Assembly: GCA_937919925.1 (NCBI GenBank)
Contig: CALFOT010000011.1
Coordinates: forward strand, 25,743 to 89,742
Direction of reading: 5' to 3'
DNA: 64,000 nt
DNA from: an uncultured bacterium
Lineage (GTDB): Bacteria > Planctomycetota > UBA1135
A program made the position numbers and the translations under genes. Below, one piece after another: positions 38,592-48,409 of the stretch (its first letter is position 1; every line of letters begins with the position of its first letter). The notes under the pieces are model-generated. The model ran no database searches. It saw only the letters and a program-made list of their open reading frames with translations, and had not been told where the DNA came from.

Positions 38592-39469
38592 CCTAGATTA
38601 GCCGCGCCGCCCGTCCATGCCATGTCGAGCCACAGCGCCACAAAAAACAGCACTCCCACCCAAGAATTCACGCGGAAAAATACCAACGGCACGCGCTCCA
38701 AGCGGCCACCACGGAGCAACCAATGCTCAAAACCAAGTAAGGCCGCAATCGTGAGGAGCCCCAAAGAATAAAAAGCCCCCAATGCTGCACGCTGACCGAC
38801 GATGACCCAGGCAGCCACAGCCAGCCCGTACAGCACCATAGAGCCAATCCGCGTGACCGTACTACCGAAGCGCGCCGGGAAAGAGTACAGGCCTTCGCGG
38901 CGGTCGTGAGGGATGTCTTGGATGGCATAAAGCAAGTCAAAGCCGCTCACCCACGCCACCACCCCAAGCCCCACCCACAGTGGTGTATCCCAACCACTTT
39001 GAAAACTCTTCGCCACGGCTAACCACGCACCCGCAGGGGCTAGACCCAGAGCCACCCCAAGCCCAAGATGACACAGCCAACTAAGGTGCTTGAGTTTGGA
39101 GTAGCCGAGCAACACCACCAAGACCGGTAACGCCAACCAGCCACAAAGCGGTGCCAAGGCGAATGCGGCAGCTACGAAAACCACGCTGCTCACAGCGGTG
39201 AACAAAACGGCAAAACGTAGCGATAGAGCACCCGTCACCAATTCACGGGTGGCGGTGCGCGGATTGGTGGCATCCAGGGTGCGGTCAGAAATGCGGTTGA
39301 AGGCCATCCCAGCCGAACGCGCGGCCACAGCGGCAAGCACAATCAGCCATAAATCCAGCCCATTGGGCAAGCCACCAGCGGCAAGCCAGGCACCAGCCAA
39401 AGCAAAAGGCAAGGCGAACACCGAGTGTTCGAATTTGATCATACGCAAAGTCGTGGTGAGCGAAGTCAT
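38588..39469 (-). CDS. UbiA-family prenyltransferase (possibly menaquinone MqnP-type)
   Basis: MIKFEHSVFALPFALAGAW, AARSAGMAFNRISDRTLDATNPRTATRELVTG, SGFDLLYAIQDIPHDRREGLYSFPARFG. Confidence 0.92.
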   Translation of the reverse strand: MTSLTTTLRMIKFEHSVFALPFALAGAWLAAGGLPNGLDLWLIVLAAVAARSAGMAFNRISDRTLDATNPRTATRELVTGALSLRFAVLFTAVSSVVFVAAAFALAPLCGWLALPVLVVLLGYSKLKHLSWLCHLGLGVALGLAPAGAWLAVAKSFQSGWDTPLWVGLGVVAWVSGFDLLYAIQDIPHDRREGLYSFPARFGSTVTRIGSMVLYGLAVAAWVIVGQRAALGAFYSLGLLTIAALLGFEHWLLRGGRLERVPLVFFRVNSWVGVLFFVALWLDMAWTGGAANLG

Positions 39470-40077
39470 GCGCAAGGCCCCACGCCACCATCCCACGGGG
39501 GAAGGCAATCTTGCTGAATTCCACAGCAGTTCAAAATCTTGCCGCAAACTTGGTTGACTAAATCAGCAATGCTCTGAGGCCTTTGATAGAAACCTGGAGA
39601 TGCCGGCAAAATCGTCGCCCCTGCCCAAGCCAAACGGGATAGGCAATCGATATGTTGCCGCGAGAGTGGGCTTTCGCGTGGTACCACCAAGAGCTGCTTG
39701 CCTTCTTTAAGCGCCACTTGCGCCGCACGTTCAATCAAGTTGGAGGCGCTACCGTAAGCAATCGCCGCAATCGTACTTAAGGAACAAGGCACGAGTAACA
39801 CCGCGTCGCCAATCGCGGTACCGGAAGCTGGTGGTGCACCGATATCGTGATGAGGCCATAGACGTAAACCAGCGGGAGCTGCTTGCCCGTCTAATAACAC
39901 GGCTGGGTCATCCAACAGGCGGATATCCATTTCTTCCCAAAGTACCCGACGGGCCGCGGCGGAGTAAATCAAATCCACCTCAACACCGGCGGCAAGCAAC
40001 AACTGCAGGGTACGAACGGCATAACATGCCCCACTGGCGCCAGAAACGCCAAGGACAACTTTGTGGATGGGGCTCAT
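39466..40077 (-). CDS. ubiX: UbiX-family flavin prenyltransferase
   Basis: VVLGVSGASGACYAVRTLQLL, LLVPCSLSTIAAIAYGSASNLIERAAQVALKEGKQLLVVPRESPLS. Confidence 0.93.
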   Translation of the reverse strand: MSPIHKVVLGVSGASGACYAVRTLQLLLAAGVEVDLIYSAAARRVLWEEMDIRLLDDPAVLLDGQAAPAGLRLWPHHDIGAPPASGTAIGDAVLLVPCSLSTIAAIAYGSASNLIERAAQVALKEGKQLLVVPRESPLSRQHIDCLSRLAWAGATILPASPGFYQRPQSIADLVNQVCGKILNCCGIQQDCLPPWDGGVGPCA

Positions 40078-40079
40078 GA

Positions 40080-40838
40080 TCAGGATGGAAGGAGTAAGTA
40101 AATCGCATCGTAAGCAAAATGCGCATAAGCACAAACCGCCAAGCCACGAAAGATAAACAAGAGGCCAAAACTTAAGCCGGCAATGGTGCGGAAGGCTAAG
40201 ACATCGGGCTCGAAAGCTTGGGTGTTGCCATAGAGGCCATGGGCCGCAGCGAAGGTGAAGGCAGAGAACAACAAGGCCAAAAAAAGCGCTAAACGCCGCG
40301 AGGTGAGCTCCGCGGCAAAATGGCGAAACAGAAAATTGAGCGCCAGAGCCACAGCGCCAAGGCCAATGAGCCGAAACAACAGTTCTTCATAGAGCCCTGC
40401 ACCGGCAGCGACCGCCAGGCTCGTATGCACCGATCCCAGGCTCGCACTTGCAACCGCAAAGCCAGTGCGGGCTTCTCCCAACCACAACGGGGAAGCCGCC
40501 AGAGGCAGCCAGCGAGTGAGAGCCATCAAGCCTGGTCCGAGTACCACAGCCCAAACAAGGCCCTCCAGCAAGATCAAGACCGCGCCACCGCGCCACGGCA
40601 AGCTTAGCGCTTGGATCCGTCCTACGGCCCACAAAAAGCACACCGCCAAAAGGATCCACAATACCGTGATTCCAGTGCTTCCAGCCCACTCCAAAACGGA
40701 TTCCACCAAAAAAAAAGTTTCTAATTGTGCGCCGTGGCGGCCGCTGAGATGGAGCAAGGCCAAAGGTAGGAGCATGAACAAACTCACCGCAGGATCGCGC
40801 GTGGCTTCGCCGAGGCGCCGGATTTCGTGGCGCGTCAT
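40080..40838 (-). CDS. CPBP family intramembrane metalloprotease
   Basis: AGAGLYEELLFRLIGLG and FTFAAAHGLYG motifs in a multi-TM protein. Confidence 0.75.
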   Translation of the reverse strand: MTRHEIRRLGEATRDPAVSLFMLLPLALLHLSGRHGAQLETFFLVESVLEWAGSTGITVLWILLAVCFLWAVGRIQALSLPWRGGAVLILLEGLVWAVVLGPGLMALTRWLPLAASPLWLGEARTGFAVASASLGSVHTSLAVAAGAGLYEELLFRLIGLGAVALALNFLFRHFAAELTSRRLALFLALLFSAFTFAAAHGLYGNTQAFEPDVLAFRTIAGLSFGLLFIFRGLAVCAYAHFAYDAIYLLLPS

Positions 40839-41542
40839 AACGCGGAACTCTCCTTGCGCGCCAGAAACAAACGCGCAACACCACCCGCTAATGCCAAGTT
40901 CTGTTCCACCACAAAACCAGCTTCTTTTAGCCAAAGAGAAAACTCGCTTGGTGTGGCGAAGTTGTCAACGCTTGCTGGTAGGTAGCGGTATGCACCGCTG
41001 CGGCCCGCGCGCACAATTTTCGCGAGCAAAGGTAAGACATGCAGAAAGTAGAAACGAAACAAGCTGCGCCAAACTGGATTTGGAATCGGGAAAAACTCCA
41101 AAATAGCCAGCCGCCCACCGCTCTGCAAAACTCGTTGGCATTCCCGTAATCCGCGTTGTGGATCTTCAACATTACGAATGCCAAAGGCTATGGTGACGGC
41201 CGCGAAGCTAGCGTCCGCAAATGGCAAGGCTTGGGCGTCGGCCTGCAGCCAACACATTTGCCGCGGCAAACGACGGTCTTTGTGCAGCGCTGCCTGCAAC
41301 ATCGGCAAAGTGAAATCAGCAGCACACACCGCGGCACCGCAATCCGCCAAAGCCAGAGCCAAATCGCCGGTGCCGCAGCAAAGATCCAGGACCTCACTAC
41401 CCGGCGGTAAATCCAAACAACGGATGGCACGCCGACGCCACGCCCGATCGATACCGAAACTAAGCAGGCGGTTTAAAAAATCGTAGCGCGGCGCAATTTC
41501 GCCGAACATCGCCTGAATCTCCTGTCCTGGAGGAGCTGCCAT
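40835..41542 (-). CDS. ubiE: Demethylmenaquinone methyltransferase
   Basis: IAPRYDFLNRLLSFGIDRAWRRRAIR, EVLDLCCGTGDLALALA, AFGIRNVEDPQRGLRECQRVLQSGGRLAILEF. Confidence 0.95.
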   Translation of the reverse strand: MAAPPGQEIQAMFGEIAPRYDFLNRLLSFGIDRAWRRRAIRCLDLPPGSEVLDLCCGTGDLALALADCGAAVCAADFTLPMLQAALHKDRRLPRQMCWLQADAQALPFADASFAAVTIAFGIRNVEDPQRGLRECQRVLQSGGRLAILEFFPIPNPVWRSLFRFYFLHVLPLLAKIVRAGRSGAYRYLPASVDNFATPSEFSLWLKEAGFVVEQNLALAGGVARLFLARKESSAL

Positions 41543-41585
41543 GTGAGTCTATTGTCTAGTCGCCGGAGGTCCGGGTAAAGCAAAG

Positions 41586-41613
41586 ACGGCTCCTTCCCAA
41601 AGGAAGGAGCCGT
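41586..41613 (-). terminator. 12-bp perfect stem-loop terminator of the 41656-44793 gene
   Basis: ACGGCTCCTTCC-CAAA-GGAAGGAGCCGT; T-rich tract on the minus strand after the stem. Confidence 0.75.
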
Positions 41614-41655
41614 TGCAGGAAGCCTAAAGCGGCTTCACCAACAAGCCTCTGCGGC

Positions 41656-44600
41656 TTATTGACGCCAGTAATGACAGAGAATCGAGGCCCCCGGCACCTT
41701 AATCGGCTCTACAAACGGAAGCCCTGTGCTTAACTCGATGACATCGACCAAACCATTCGAGTTCGCTGCGAACAAGAACCGAGGGGTAGAAACCGGTGCA
41801 GCACCGCGGTGCATACCTTTGCCCGAATGCATCACAAAGCCACCAATGCTCTGGTACAAAGGCTGGGTCGTATCACCAATGTTATTCAAATCATCCAAGG
41901 CTAGGTCCAAAATCGCCGAAGATGAGAAAACTCCAGAGAGCTGCTTTTGCAAGCCCCATTCTTTGGAACGGCGGTTTGGGTCAGAAAAGCCCGGCGCATC
42001 ACGCAAGACCACTACGCCAAAAGGAGAACTAGAAAGGATGATTTGATCGACTATGCCCTGACCACCTGAAGAATAAGCCACATACACACCGTGTTGGCTA
42101 TTCGAAGGATCCATGGTCATGGCACTTGCATTGGAAAAGCCGGTGCGGCCTTCCAGCGTAGGTGCGCCAATGAAGTCGTCATAACCAATGCCTTGGATGC
42201 CATCGGGGCCCGACTCAAAAATGGTCATCTCCCCAGTAGAGGAAATGAGGTAAGCATAGTACAGACCAGTTCCGTAACCGAAACCGGCATCGCGATCGCC
42301 AACCGCCAAAAGACGTGGGTTGTTCACACCAGGAATGACTTTGCGCGTGGTAAAGGCACCAGCCTCAATGATGGCCATCGAACCGCTACGCTCACAGATG
42401 ACCAAGATATCTTCGCCATCAGGTTGCCAAACAATTTCTGTTGGACCAAGTCCAAGACGATTGTTCACCGCATCAAAGATTTGGGTCGTTTTGACGACTT
42501 GATGGAAAGTGGGCGAATTCGGATCGGTGTCAATGAAAGTAATGGTGCTCGGCCCAGTATTGGTCACTGCAAGAGTGTTCAAGTCTGGGGACATCGCCAA
42601 GTCGCCTGGGCTCGAAACTGGAATTCGGTCTATCACCGTCATGCGGTTGCTATTGAGCACGACCACTTGACTACCGGAACTATCTAGCACGTAGAGGAAG
42701 TGACCAATCTGCTGACGAATGACGAAGCTCGGGCAACCGGGTTGGGTGGGTGCAGGGCCGTAGAAGTTAAAGCCGGGGTAGCTGGCCGATTCACTCAACA
42801 AGCCACTAGGGCCATTACCACCAATCGTGCCGAAAGCATTGCCAAAAGTCAGACGGTTCACCAAACCACCGTTCAGTTGCGTGGGCTCTTCCGTCTGGAT
42901 GACCGGCGAGTAACAAGCAGGCGCTAACTGAATCCGAGGTGGGTTCGGATGAGGTGCGAAAGAGATGCCATTGCCGGTGCGGAAAATACCCCCAGCAAGA
43001 GGGTGAGTCTGGAACGCCGAACTTGCACAAAGGTTACGCCCGCCAGAAAGGCACATCGAATTGTTGAAGGCCACATCCAAAGAGTGACCGAGCATCATGT
43101 CGATTACCGTGCCAACCGAATCGGAACCAATCAGTTGCGTTTGCAGCGAAGAGTTCTGGGCCAAAGTCATGACGCCGCGTGACCCACCAGCGATGGTTGT
43201 CGTAGCCGCAGACAAGGGCGGAAACAAACCGGCAATCTGCAAGTTCGGGTTAAACGGAAACTTCGAGACGTCGCCAGCGACAGGGTTGCCGTCAATATCG
43301 AACTCGACGTTGTAGAACGGGTTGTTGGTGTCGTGCGTTGGATCACCGGTACCTTGACCAAAACCATCTAGGTCAATAACCCGGATACCACCGGTAACAC
43401 CGCCACCATTGGAAGCTACGACGATGGCGCCAGGAGCCACTGGAACGTTGACCATGCCGACACAATCGGAACCAATCGTGAAGCTAACTGCGGTGGATTC
43501 ACTCGAGCCCGCATTGACATTGAGGAACAAGTCTTGCAAGGCACTGTGGAAGTTCGTGACCGTGGCCACTGCTTGCGCGCCGAATGGATCCATGCCAGGA
43601 AAGTTCACTACCGGCACGATGCGGTATTCCGTGAAGTTAAACGGACTTACTGGTACAGCGGTGTAGGGCAGTGGAATGCTCTGTCCGGGAGGTGGATCTC
43701 CGGGGCGTACTGGGGGCAGAAATTCCACGGTGAACTGACTGGACAGTGCAGGTGGCACCAGACCAGGAATCGGGCCTACGGAGTGTGGCTGCACGGCTTC
43801 ACTAAAACTCCAGCGAATGTCTTGATCGCAAGGAATATCCGTTGCGAGATCGCGTGGAGTGGTCACAGCATCTCCACCGATACCATCAAGGAGTGGTCCT
43901 GGAGCCGTTAAATCGGGCTCAACCATCGAGGTAGCTACGCCGCCATTTTCAAGGTAGCGGTTATCTGCAGACAGCACACCACCGATGACAGACCCCTCTT
44001 CGATGCCTTTGATGACCACGCGAATCACTCGATTCGATGGGAAAGTTTCGTAAGTAGAAAGGTTGCTATCCGAATCGACCACAAACACAAAAGTGTTCTG
44101 ATTGATAAATGCGCCCGCGTTGACGAAGGAACCATCCACAACGCCATTGACATCATCGTTCGTTCCTGGGAAACCAATTCCAGGATTCGTCTCATTGCCA
44201 CTGCGATCCACAAGGCTGGCTGAAACGCCATTCTGCCCGTTTGCCGTAACCCAGGTCTCCAGGGTTGGTCCGGAACCGAAGTAAGTGCGGCCATTGATGA
44301 AGCCGCGGCCCTGGATGATGGTGCTCGCACCGGTGCTTTGATCATAAGCAACCACCGAAATCGCACCGGTCAAACCGTTATTCGACAAACCCGCTGCGGT
44401 GGGATCCAGTACCGACTCTGTTTTCAGCGAACGCGAGAACTTCACCGCAACAAAGTGGTTGCCCTTGACGTTGTTCGGGTTCACGGCTCCAGCCTTCCAT
44501 GGAGTTGGAGGCTTCACCGGGTTCAATACGGTCGACGGATTGTCGAGCAAATCTTGAATGGTGCGAATCTCGATGACTTGAGAAGTCGGGAGACCGTTAG

Positions 44601-44793
44601 AAGGGTTTGCAACTGGAATCACATAAGGCAACAAGCGGCCAAAGCCGTTGCTGACCTCAACGATATTCATCGTATCGGAAGACGAATTCGAATCACTCTT
44701 TAGAGGGCTGGCGCCCTGATTCAAATTGAAACAGGAAACTGCGCCCAGCAAAGCTGTTAGCGCAACGGTTTGAAGTAAGATCTTTGATTCCAT
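41656..44793 (-). CDS. Large surface lipoprotein with Ig-like and beta-propeller-like repeats
   Basis: Start at MESKILLQTVALTALLGAVSCFN (lipobox); DIPCDQDIRWSFSEAVQPHSV (SbsA Ig-like); DSSGSQVVVLNSNRMTVIDRIPVSSPGDLAMSPDLNTLAVTN (YVTN-like). Confidence 0.7.
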   Translation of the reverse strand: MESKILLQTVALTALLGAVSCFNLNQGASPLKSDSNSSSDTMNIVEVSNGFGRLLPYVIPVANPSNGLPTSQVIEIRTIQDLLDNPSTVLNPVKPPTPWKAGAVNPNNVKGNHFVAVKFSRSLKTESVLDPTAAGLSNNGLTGAISVVAYDQSTGASTIIQGRGFINGRTYFGSGPTLETWVTANGQNGVSASLVDRSGNETNPGIGFPGTNDDVNGVVDGSFVNAGAFINQNTFVFVVDSDSNLSTYETFPSNRVIRVVIKGIEEGSVIGGVLSADNRYLENGGVATSMVEPDLTAPGPLLDGIGGDAVTTPRDLATDIPCDQDIRWSFSEAVQPHSVGPIPGLVPPALSSQFTVEFLPPVRPGDPPPGQSIPLPYTAVPVSPFNFTEYRIVPVVNFPGMDPFGAQAVATVTNFHSALQDLFLNVNAGSSESTAVSFTIGSDCVGMVNVPVAPGAIVVASNGGGVTGGIRVIDLDGFGQGTGDPTHDTNNPFYNVEFDIDGNPVAGDVSKFPFNPNLQIAGLFPPLSAATTTIAGGSRGVMTLAQNSSLQTQLIGSDSVGTVIDMMLGHSLDVAFNNSMCLSGGRNLCASSAFQTHPLAGGIFRTGNGISFAPHPNPPRIQLAPACYSPVIQTEEPTQLNGGLVNRLTFGNAFGTIGGNGPSGLLSESASYPGFNFYGPAPTQPGCPSFVIRQQIGHFLYVLDSSGSQVVVLNSNRMTVIDRIPVSSPGDLAMSPDLNTLAVTNTGPSTITFIDTDPNSPTFHQVVKTTQIFDAVNNRLGLGPTEIVWQPDGEDILVICERSGSMAIIEAGAFTTRKVIPGVNNPRLLAVGDRDAGFGYGTGLYYAYLISSTGEMTIFESGPDGIQGIGYDDFIGAPTLEGRTGFSNASAMTMDPSNSQHGVYVAYSSGGQGIVDQIILSSSPFGVVVLRDAPGFSDPNRRSKEWGLQKQLSGVFSSSAILDLALDDLNNIGDTTQPLYQSIGGFVMHSGKGMHRGAAPVSTPRFLFAANSNGLVDVIELSTGLPFVEPIKVPGASILCHYWRQ

Positions 44794-45017
44794 GGGGTTC
44801 TCACGCAGGACCAGACAAGTCCGATGACCGTGACAGGAGCAACAATCATGCCATCCCCTGACGCGCCTGCCTAGCACTACAGTGCAAGCAATTTACCACA
44901 GAGAGTGCGGTTTCGCACGCCTGCTGCCTAGTGGCCCCATCATACTCTTTTCTGATTGGCCCAGTTATCTGCGGTCTTCATTGGCAATCCGTGCCGTCAG
45001 CGGGCAAAATCAGAGTC

Positions 45018-46037
45018 ATGCGCCAGTCCTCCACCTTCGAACCCGGAATCTCCGAGGGCGGCGAAATCGATTTCGAACGCGGCCTCCAACCGCAAGACTT
45101 CTCAGAGTTTCTCGGCCAAAAAAATCTGCTCGAGCCGCTGCAGCTGATGATTCGAGCCTCTGCAGCTCGTCAGGAAACTCTCGAACACCTGCTTTTCACG
45201 GGTCTGCCGGGCCTCGGCAAGACCTCCTTGGCCATGGCTTTGGCCAAAGAAATCGGCGCACCGCTGAAAATGACCAGTGGCCCAGCCCTGAGCCGCGCCA
45301 AGGATCTCGTCGGCATCCTGAGCCAGCTGGAGAAGGGCACGCTGCTCTTCATCGATGAAATCCACCGTCTGCCCACCGAAGTGGAGGAATATTTATATGG
45401 GGCAATGGATCGCTTTCAGATTGAGTGGACTTTCGACGCCGGTGTGCATGCGCGGCTCCTGAAGTTGGATCTGAAGCCGTTTACGCTGGTTGGCGCCACC
45501 ACGCGGGAGGCCTTGCTGACGCCCCCATTCCGATCCCGTTTTGGCCATCATCTGCGGTTTGAACCTTATTCCGAAGAGGCGCTGGCAGCGATTTTGCAAC
45601 GCTCCGCAAAATTGTTGCGCATTCACCTTGAGGAGGATGCCACCACCGTTTTGGCGGAACACGCCCGCGGCACGCCGCGGATTGCCAATCGCCTGTTGCG
45701 GCGCGCACGCGATATTGCGCAGCTCGAAAATGACAACCGCGTGAATCGCGCCGTGGTGAAGCGCACCTTCCAATTGCTGGAAATCGATGCACGTGGATTA
45801 GAGCGCCCCGATCGACGCGTACTCGAAGCGCTCGCCCAAGCTGGCGGCCGTCCGCTGGGTTTGAAAAACCTTGGCGTCGCTGTTGGCGAGGCCGAAGACA
45901 CCATTGCTGAAGTGATCGAGCCCTGGTTGATTCGCCAAGGTCTGTTGATGCGCACGCCACAAGGCCGGCTCCTAACCCCGCAAGGCTGGGTAGCTCTTGG
46001 TCTGCCGGCTCCTGCAACGGATGAAACCGCGGGTTGA
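45018..46037 (+). CDS. ruvB: Holliday junction branch migration helicase RuvB
   Basis: LRPQxFxEFxGQ-like start, LLFTGLPGLGKTSLA, LLFIDEIHRLPTEVEEYLYGAMDRF, LVGATTREALLTPPFRSRFG. Confidence 0.97.
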   Translation: MRQSSTFEPGISEGGEIDFERGLQPQDFSEFLGQKNLLEPLQLMIRASAARQETLEHLLFTGLPGLGKTSLAMALAKEIGAPLKMTSGPALSRAKDLVGILSQLEKGTLLFIDEIHRLPTEVEEYLYGAMDRFQIEWTFDAGVHARLLKLDLKPFTLVGATTREALLTPPFRSRFGHHLRFEPYSEEALAAILQRSAKLLRIHLEEDATTVLAEHARGTPRIANRLLRRARDIAQLENDNRVNRAVVKRTFQLLEIDARGLERPDRRVLEALAQAGGRPLGLKNLGVAVGEAEDTIAEVIEPWLIRQGLLMRTPQGRLLTPQGWVALGLPAPATDETAG

Positions 46038-47263
46038 TGAACCATCAGGCGCGTAGTCTTGGTTGGACGTTGCTGCTGTTGCTGGCCCTTTGGGCTGCCA
46101 GCCGCTTACTTTTCCCGACCGCAGCCCCACCCACAGCCGCCACCGCGCCGCTTTGCAATCCAACTATCTTTGTCGAGTTAACGGCACTGCGTGGCAACGC
46201 CCCCATCGATGTAGAAATCACCGGTAGCTGGCGTTTGCGCAACGCCAATACCCCCGCTGAGCAAGAACTTCACGCCGGCAGTGGTGGTCTGCGCGGACCT
46301 TTGGCCCTCACCACCATCGGCATCCAACTGGAAGCCTATCGCACCAAACTGAGCCATTTGATTCTCGAAGCGGACGGCAACCAAGCTCTTCGCCTGAATA
46401 CTTATCTCTACCCTGGGCGTCTCCATATCCGCGTGGTGTCGGACGATCGATCCGCGTTAGGGAAATCCATGCGCTTATCGCTAGAGCTACCGCTGGAGGA
46501 TTATGTCCTCGGGGTGGTGTGTGGCGAAATGGCGACGATGGTGCCGCAAGCGCACGCCGCGTTGTGCGCGCAAGCGATTGCCGCGCGCTCTTACGCCCTC
46601 TACCGGCTCGGCCAAGGGCGGTTGTTAAAAGACAACACCGGCGATCAAGTATTCACCAGCACCGATTTTATTACTGAACAAGCGCGCGCAGCGGTCTTGG
46701 CAACCCGCGGCTTGGTGTTGCGTTGGGACGGCGAACCGCTGCCTGCCTTTTTCCACGCCAACTGCGGCGGCGGCACCGCCAATGCTTTCGATGCCGCTTT
46801 CTCACCCGTCGCCATCGCTCCCCTTGCGGGCGTGTTAGAAGCCGCCTGCCGCACCCCACTTGGGCTGTGGGAGCAAACAGTAACCGCCGCCGATTTGGAT
46901 GGTTTGGCACAGCGCTATCAACTTGGCTCGTGGCTCAAAGCCATCGCCATTCAGGCAGTAGACAGCAGCGGGCGTCAGTTACAACTCCGCTTGATCGGCC
47001 CCGCTGAGCACATCGATGTTCCCGCAGATGCGGTGCGCGCAGCCTTGCACTTGCCGTCTACGCAAATCGAAGATATGCAGCGGCTAGCCGATGGCAGTTT
47101 GATTTTTACTGGCTACGGCTCCGGGCATGGCGTCGGGCTGTGCCAGAATGGCGCGATGCGTTTATCAATCAATGGCGCGACGTATGCAGAGATCCTTGCG
47201 CATTATTACCCTAGTGCGCAACTGGTGCCGCTGACCGCGGACCTGGAACTGCTACTCCCTTAG
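46034..47263 (+). CDS. SpoIID/LytB domain protein
   Basis: LPLEDYVLGVVCGEMATMVPQAHAALCAQAIAARSYALYRLGQG, FHANCGGGTANAF, GYGSGHGVGLCQNGAMRL. Confidence 0.85.
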   Translation: MMNHQARSLGWTLLLLLALWAASRLLFPTAAPPTAATAPLCNPTIFVELTALRGNAPIDVEITGSWRLRNANTPAEQELHAGSGGLRGPLALTTIGIQLEAYRTKLSHLILEADGNQALRLNTYLYPGRLHIRVVSDDRSALGKSMRLSLELPLEDYVLGVVCGEMATMVPQAHAALCAQAIAARSYALYRLGQGRLLKDNTGDQVFTSTDFITEQARAAVLATRGLVLRWDGEPLPAFFHANCGGGTANAFDAAFSPVAIAPLAGVLEAACRTPLGLWEQTVTAADLDGLAQRYQLGSWLKAIAIQAVDSSGRQLQLRLIGPAEHIDVPADAVRAALHLPSTQIEDMQRLADGSLIFTGYGSGHGVGLCQNGAMRLSINGATYAEILAHYYPSAQLVPLTADLELLLP

Positions 47264-47266
47264 CCC

Positions 47267-48409
47267 GTGTCCTTCCGCTTCCTCCACCATCAAGGCGTCG
47301 CCGACGGCCCGCGCCTTGGAACTCTGGTGACTCCGCACGGCGAAGTCTCCACTCCAACTTTTATGCCGGTTGCAACCCGTGGCATGGTGCGCGGACCTTG
47401 GCCCGATCGCCTGCGCCCGATGGGTGTGGAAATGATGCTCGCCAATAGTTTTCATCTGGCCGCGCGTCCGGGTGTGGAAACGGTGCAAAAACTGGGCGGC
47501 CTCCACAAGATTATGGCTTGGGATGGGCCGGTATTGATGGATTCCGGGGGGTTCCAGGCCTTTTCGTTGGCGGCGATTTCAAAGGTCACGGATGACGGCG
47601 TGAAGATTGCGCATCCTGTTCACGGTGCCATGGTGGACTGGACTCCCAAGGTCGCTTTCGATGTACAAGCAGCGTTAGCTCCCGATGTTGCGATGTTACT
47701 CGATGAATGTCCGGCCGATCCGCGTGATCGCATATCCGTTGCGCTTGCAGTACGCCGCACTTTGTTGTGGGCGCGTATGCAGCGCGATATGCATGAAGCC
47801 CGCGGCGGTGCGTCCAGTGGCCAAGCACAGTTTGGTATTGTTCAGGGCGGTGTGTTCGAAGATTTACGCGGCGAGTGTGCGCGCGGTTTAGTCGCGATGG
47901 ATTTTGACGGCTATGCCATTGGCGGCGTCAGTGTCGGCGAAGGCCATGAGGCGATGATGGATGGAGTGCGCCATTCCACGCAGCTGCTGCCCGTAGATAA
48001 GGCGCGTTATTTAATGGGCGTCGGCACGCCCCTCGATTTGGTCGAATCCGTGGCGCGCGGCATTGATATGTTCGATTGCGTTTACCCCACTCGCAGTGGC
48101 CGTTTTGGCACGGTGCTCACCGATGAGGGCCCGTATCATTTACACAACGCCAAATTCGCAGCGGATCCACGGCCGTTGGTGCCGGGTTGCGATTGTGACG
48201 CGTGCCTCACCGGAGTACCGCGTGGGATTTTGCGCGCCGGATTGAAATCGCATGAGTTTCTACCCCCGTCGCTACTCGCACATCACAACTTGCACTACTT
48301 AATCCACTTGATGAAACGGATACGCTTGGCCATCGCGGATGGCAGTTTCGAAGAGTTGCGTGCAGCGATTAACTTTGCTTACCGCCGCGTAGAGCCGCCA
48401 CAGCTGTAA
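47267..48409 (+). CDS. tgt: tRNA-guanine transglycosylase
   Basis: TPTFMPVATRGMVRG, LMDSGGFQAFSL, FGIVQGGVFEDLR, YAIGGVSVGE, CDCDACLTGVPRG. Confidence 0.97.
   Translation: MSFRFLHHQGVADGPRLGTLVTPHGEVSTPTFMPVATRGMVRGPWPDRLRPMGVEMMLANSFHLAARPGVETVQKLGGLHKIMAWDGPVLMDSGGFQAFSLAAISKVTDDGVKIAHPVHGAMVDWTPKVAFDVQAALAPDVAMLLDECPADPRDRISVALAVRRTLLWARMQRDMHEARGGASSGQAQFGIVQGGVFEDLRGECARGLVAMDFDGYAIGGVSVGEGHEAMMDGVRHSTQLLPVDKARYLMGVGTPLDLVESVARGIDMFDCVYPTRSGRFGTVLTDEGPYHLHNAKFAADPRPLVPGCDCDACLTGVPRGILRAGLKSHEFLPPSLLAHHNLHYLIHLMKRIRLAIADGSFEELRAAINFAYRRVEPPQL

Noticed and set aside
44905-44918. Short hairpin GTGCG-GTTT-CGCAC upstream of ruvB
   Set aside because: Only 5 bp, no T-tract and no clear regulatory context.
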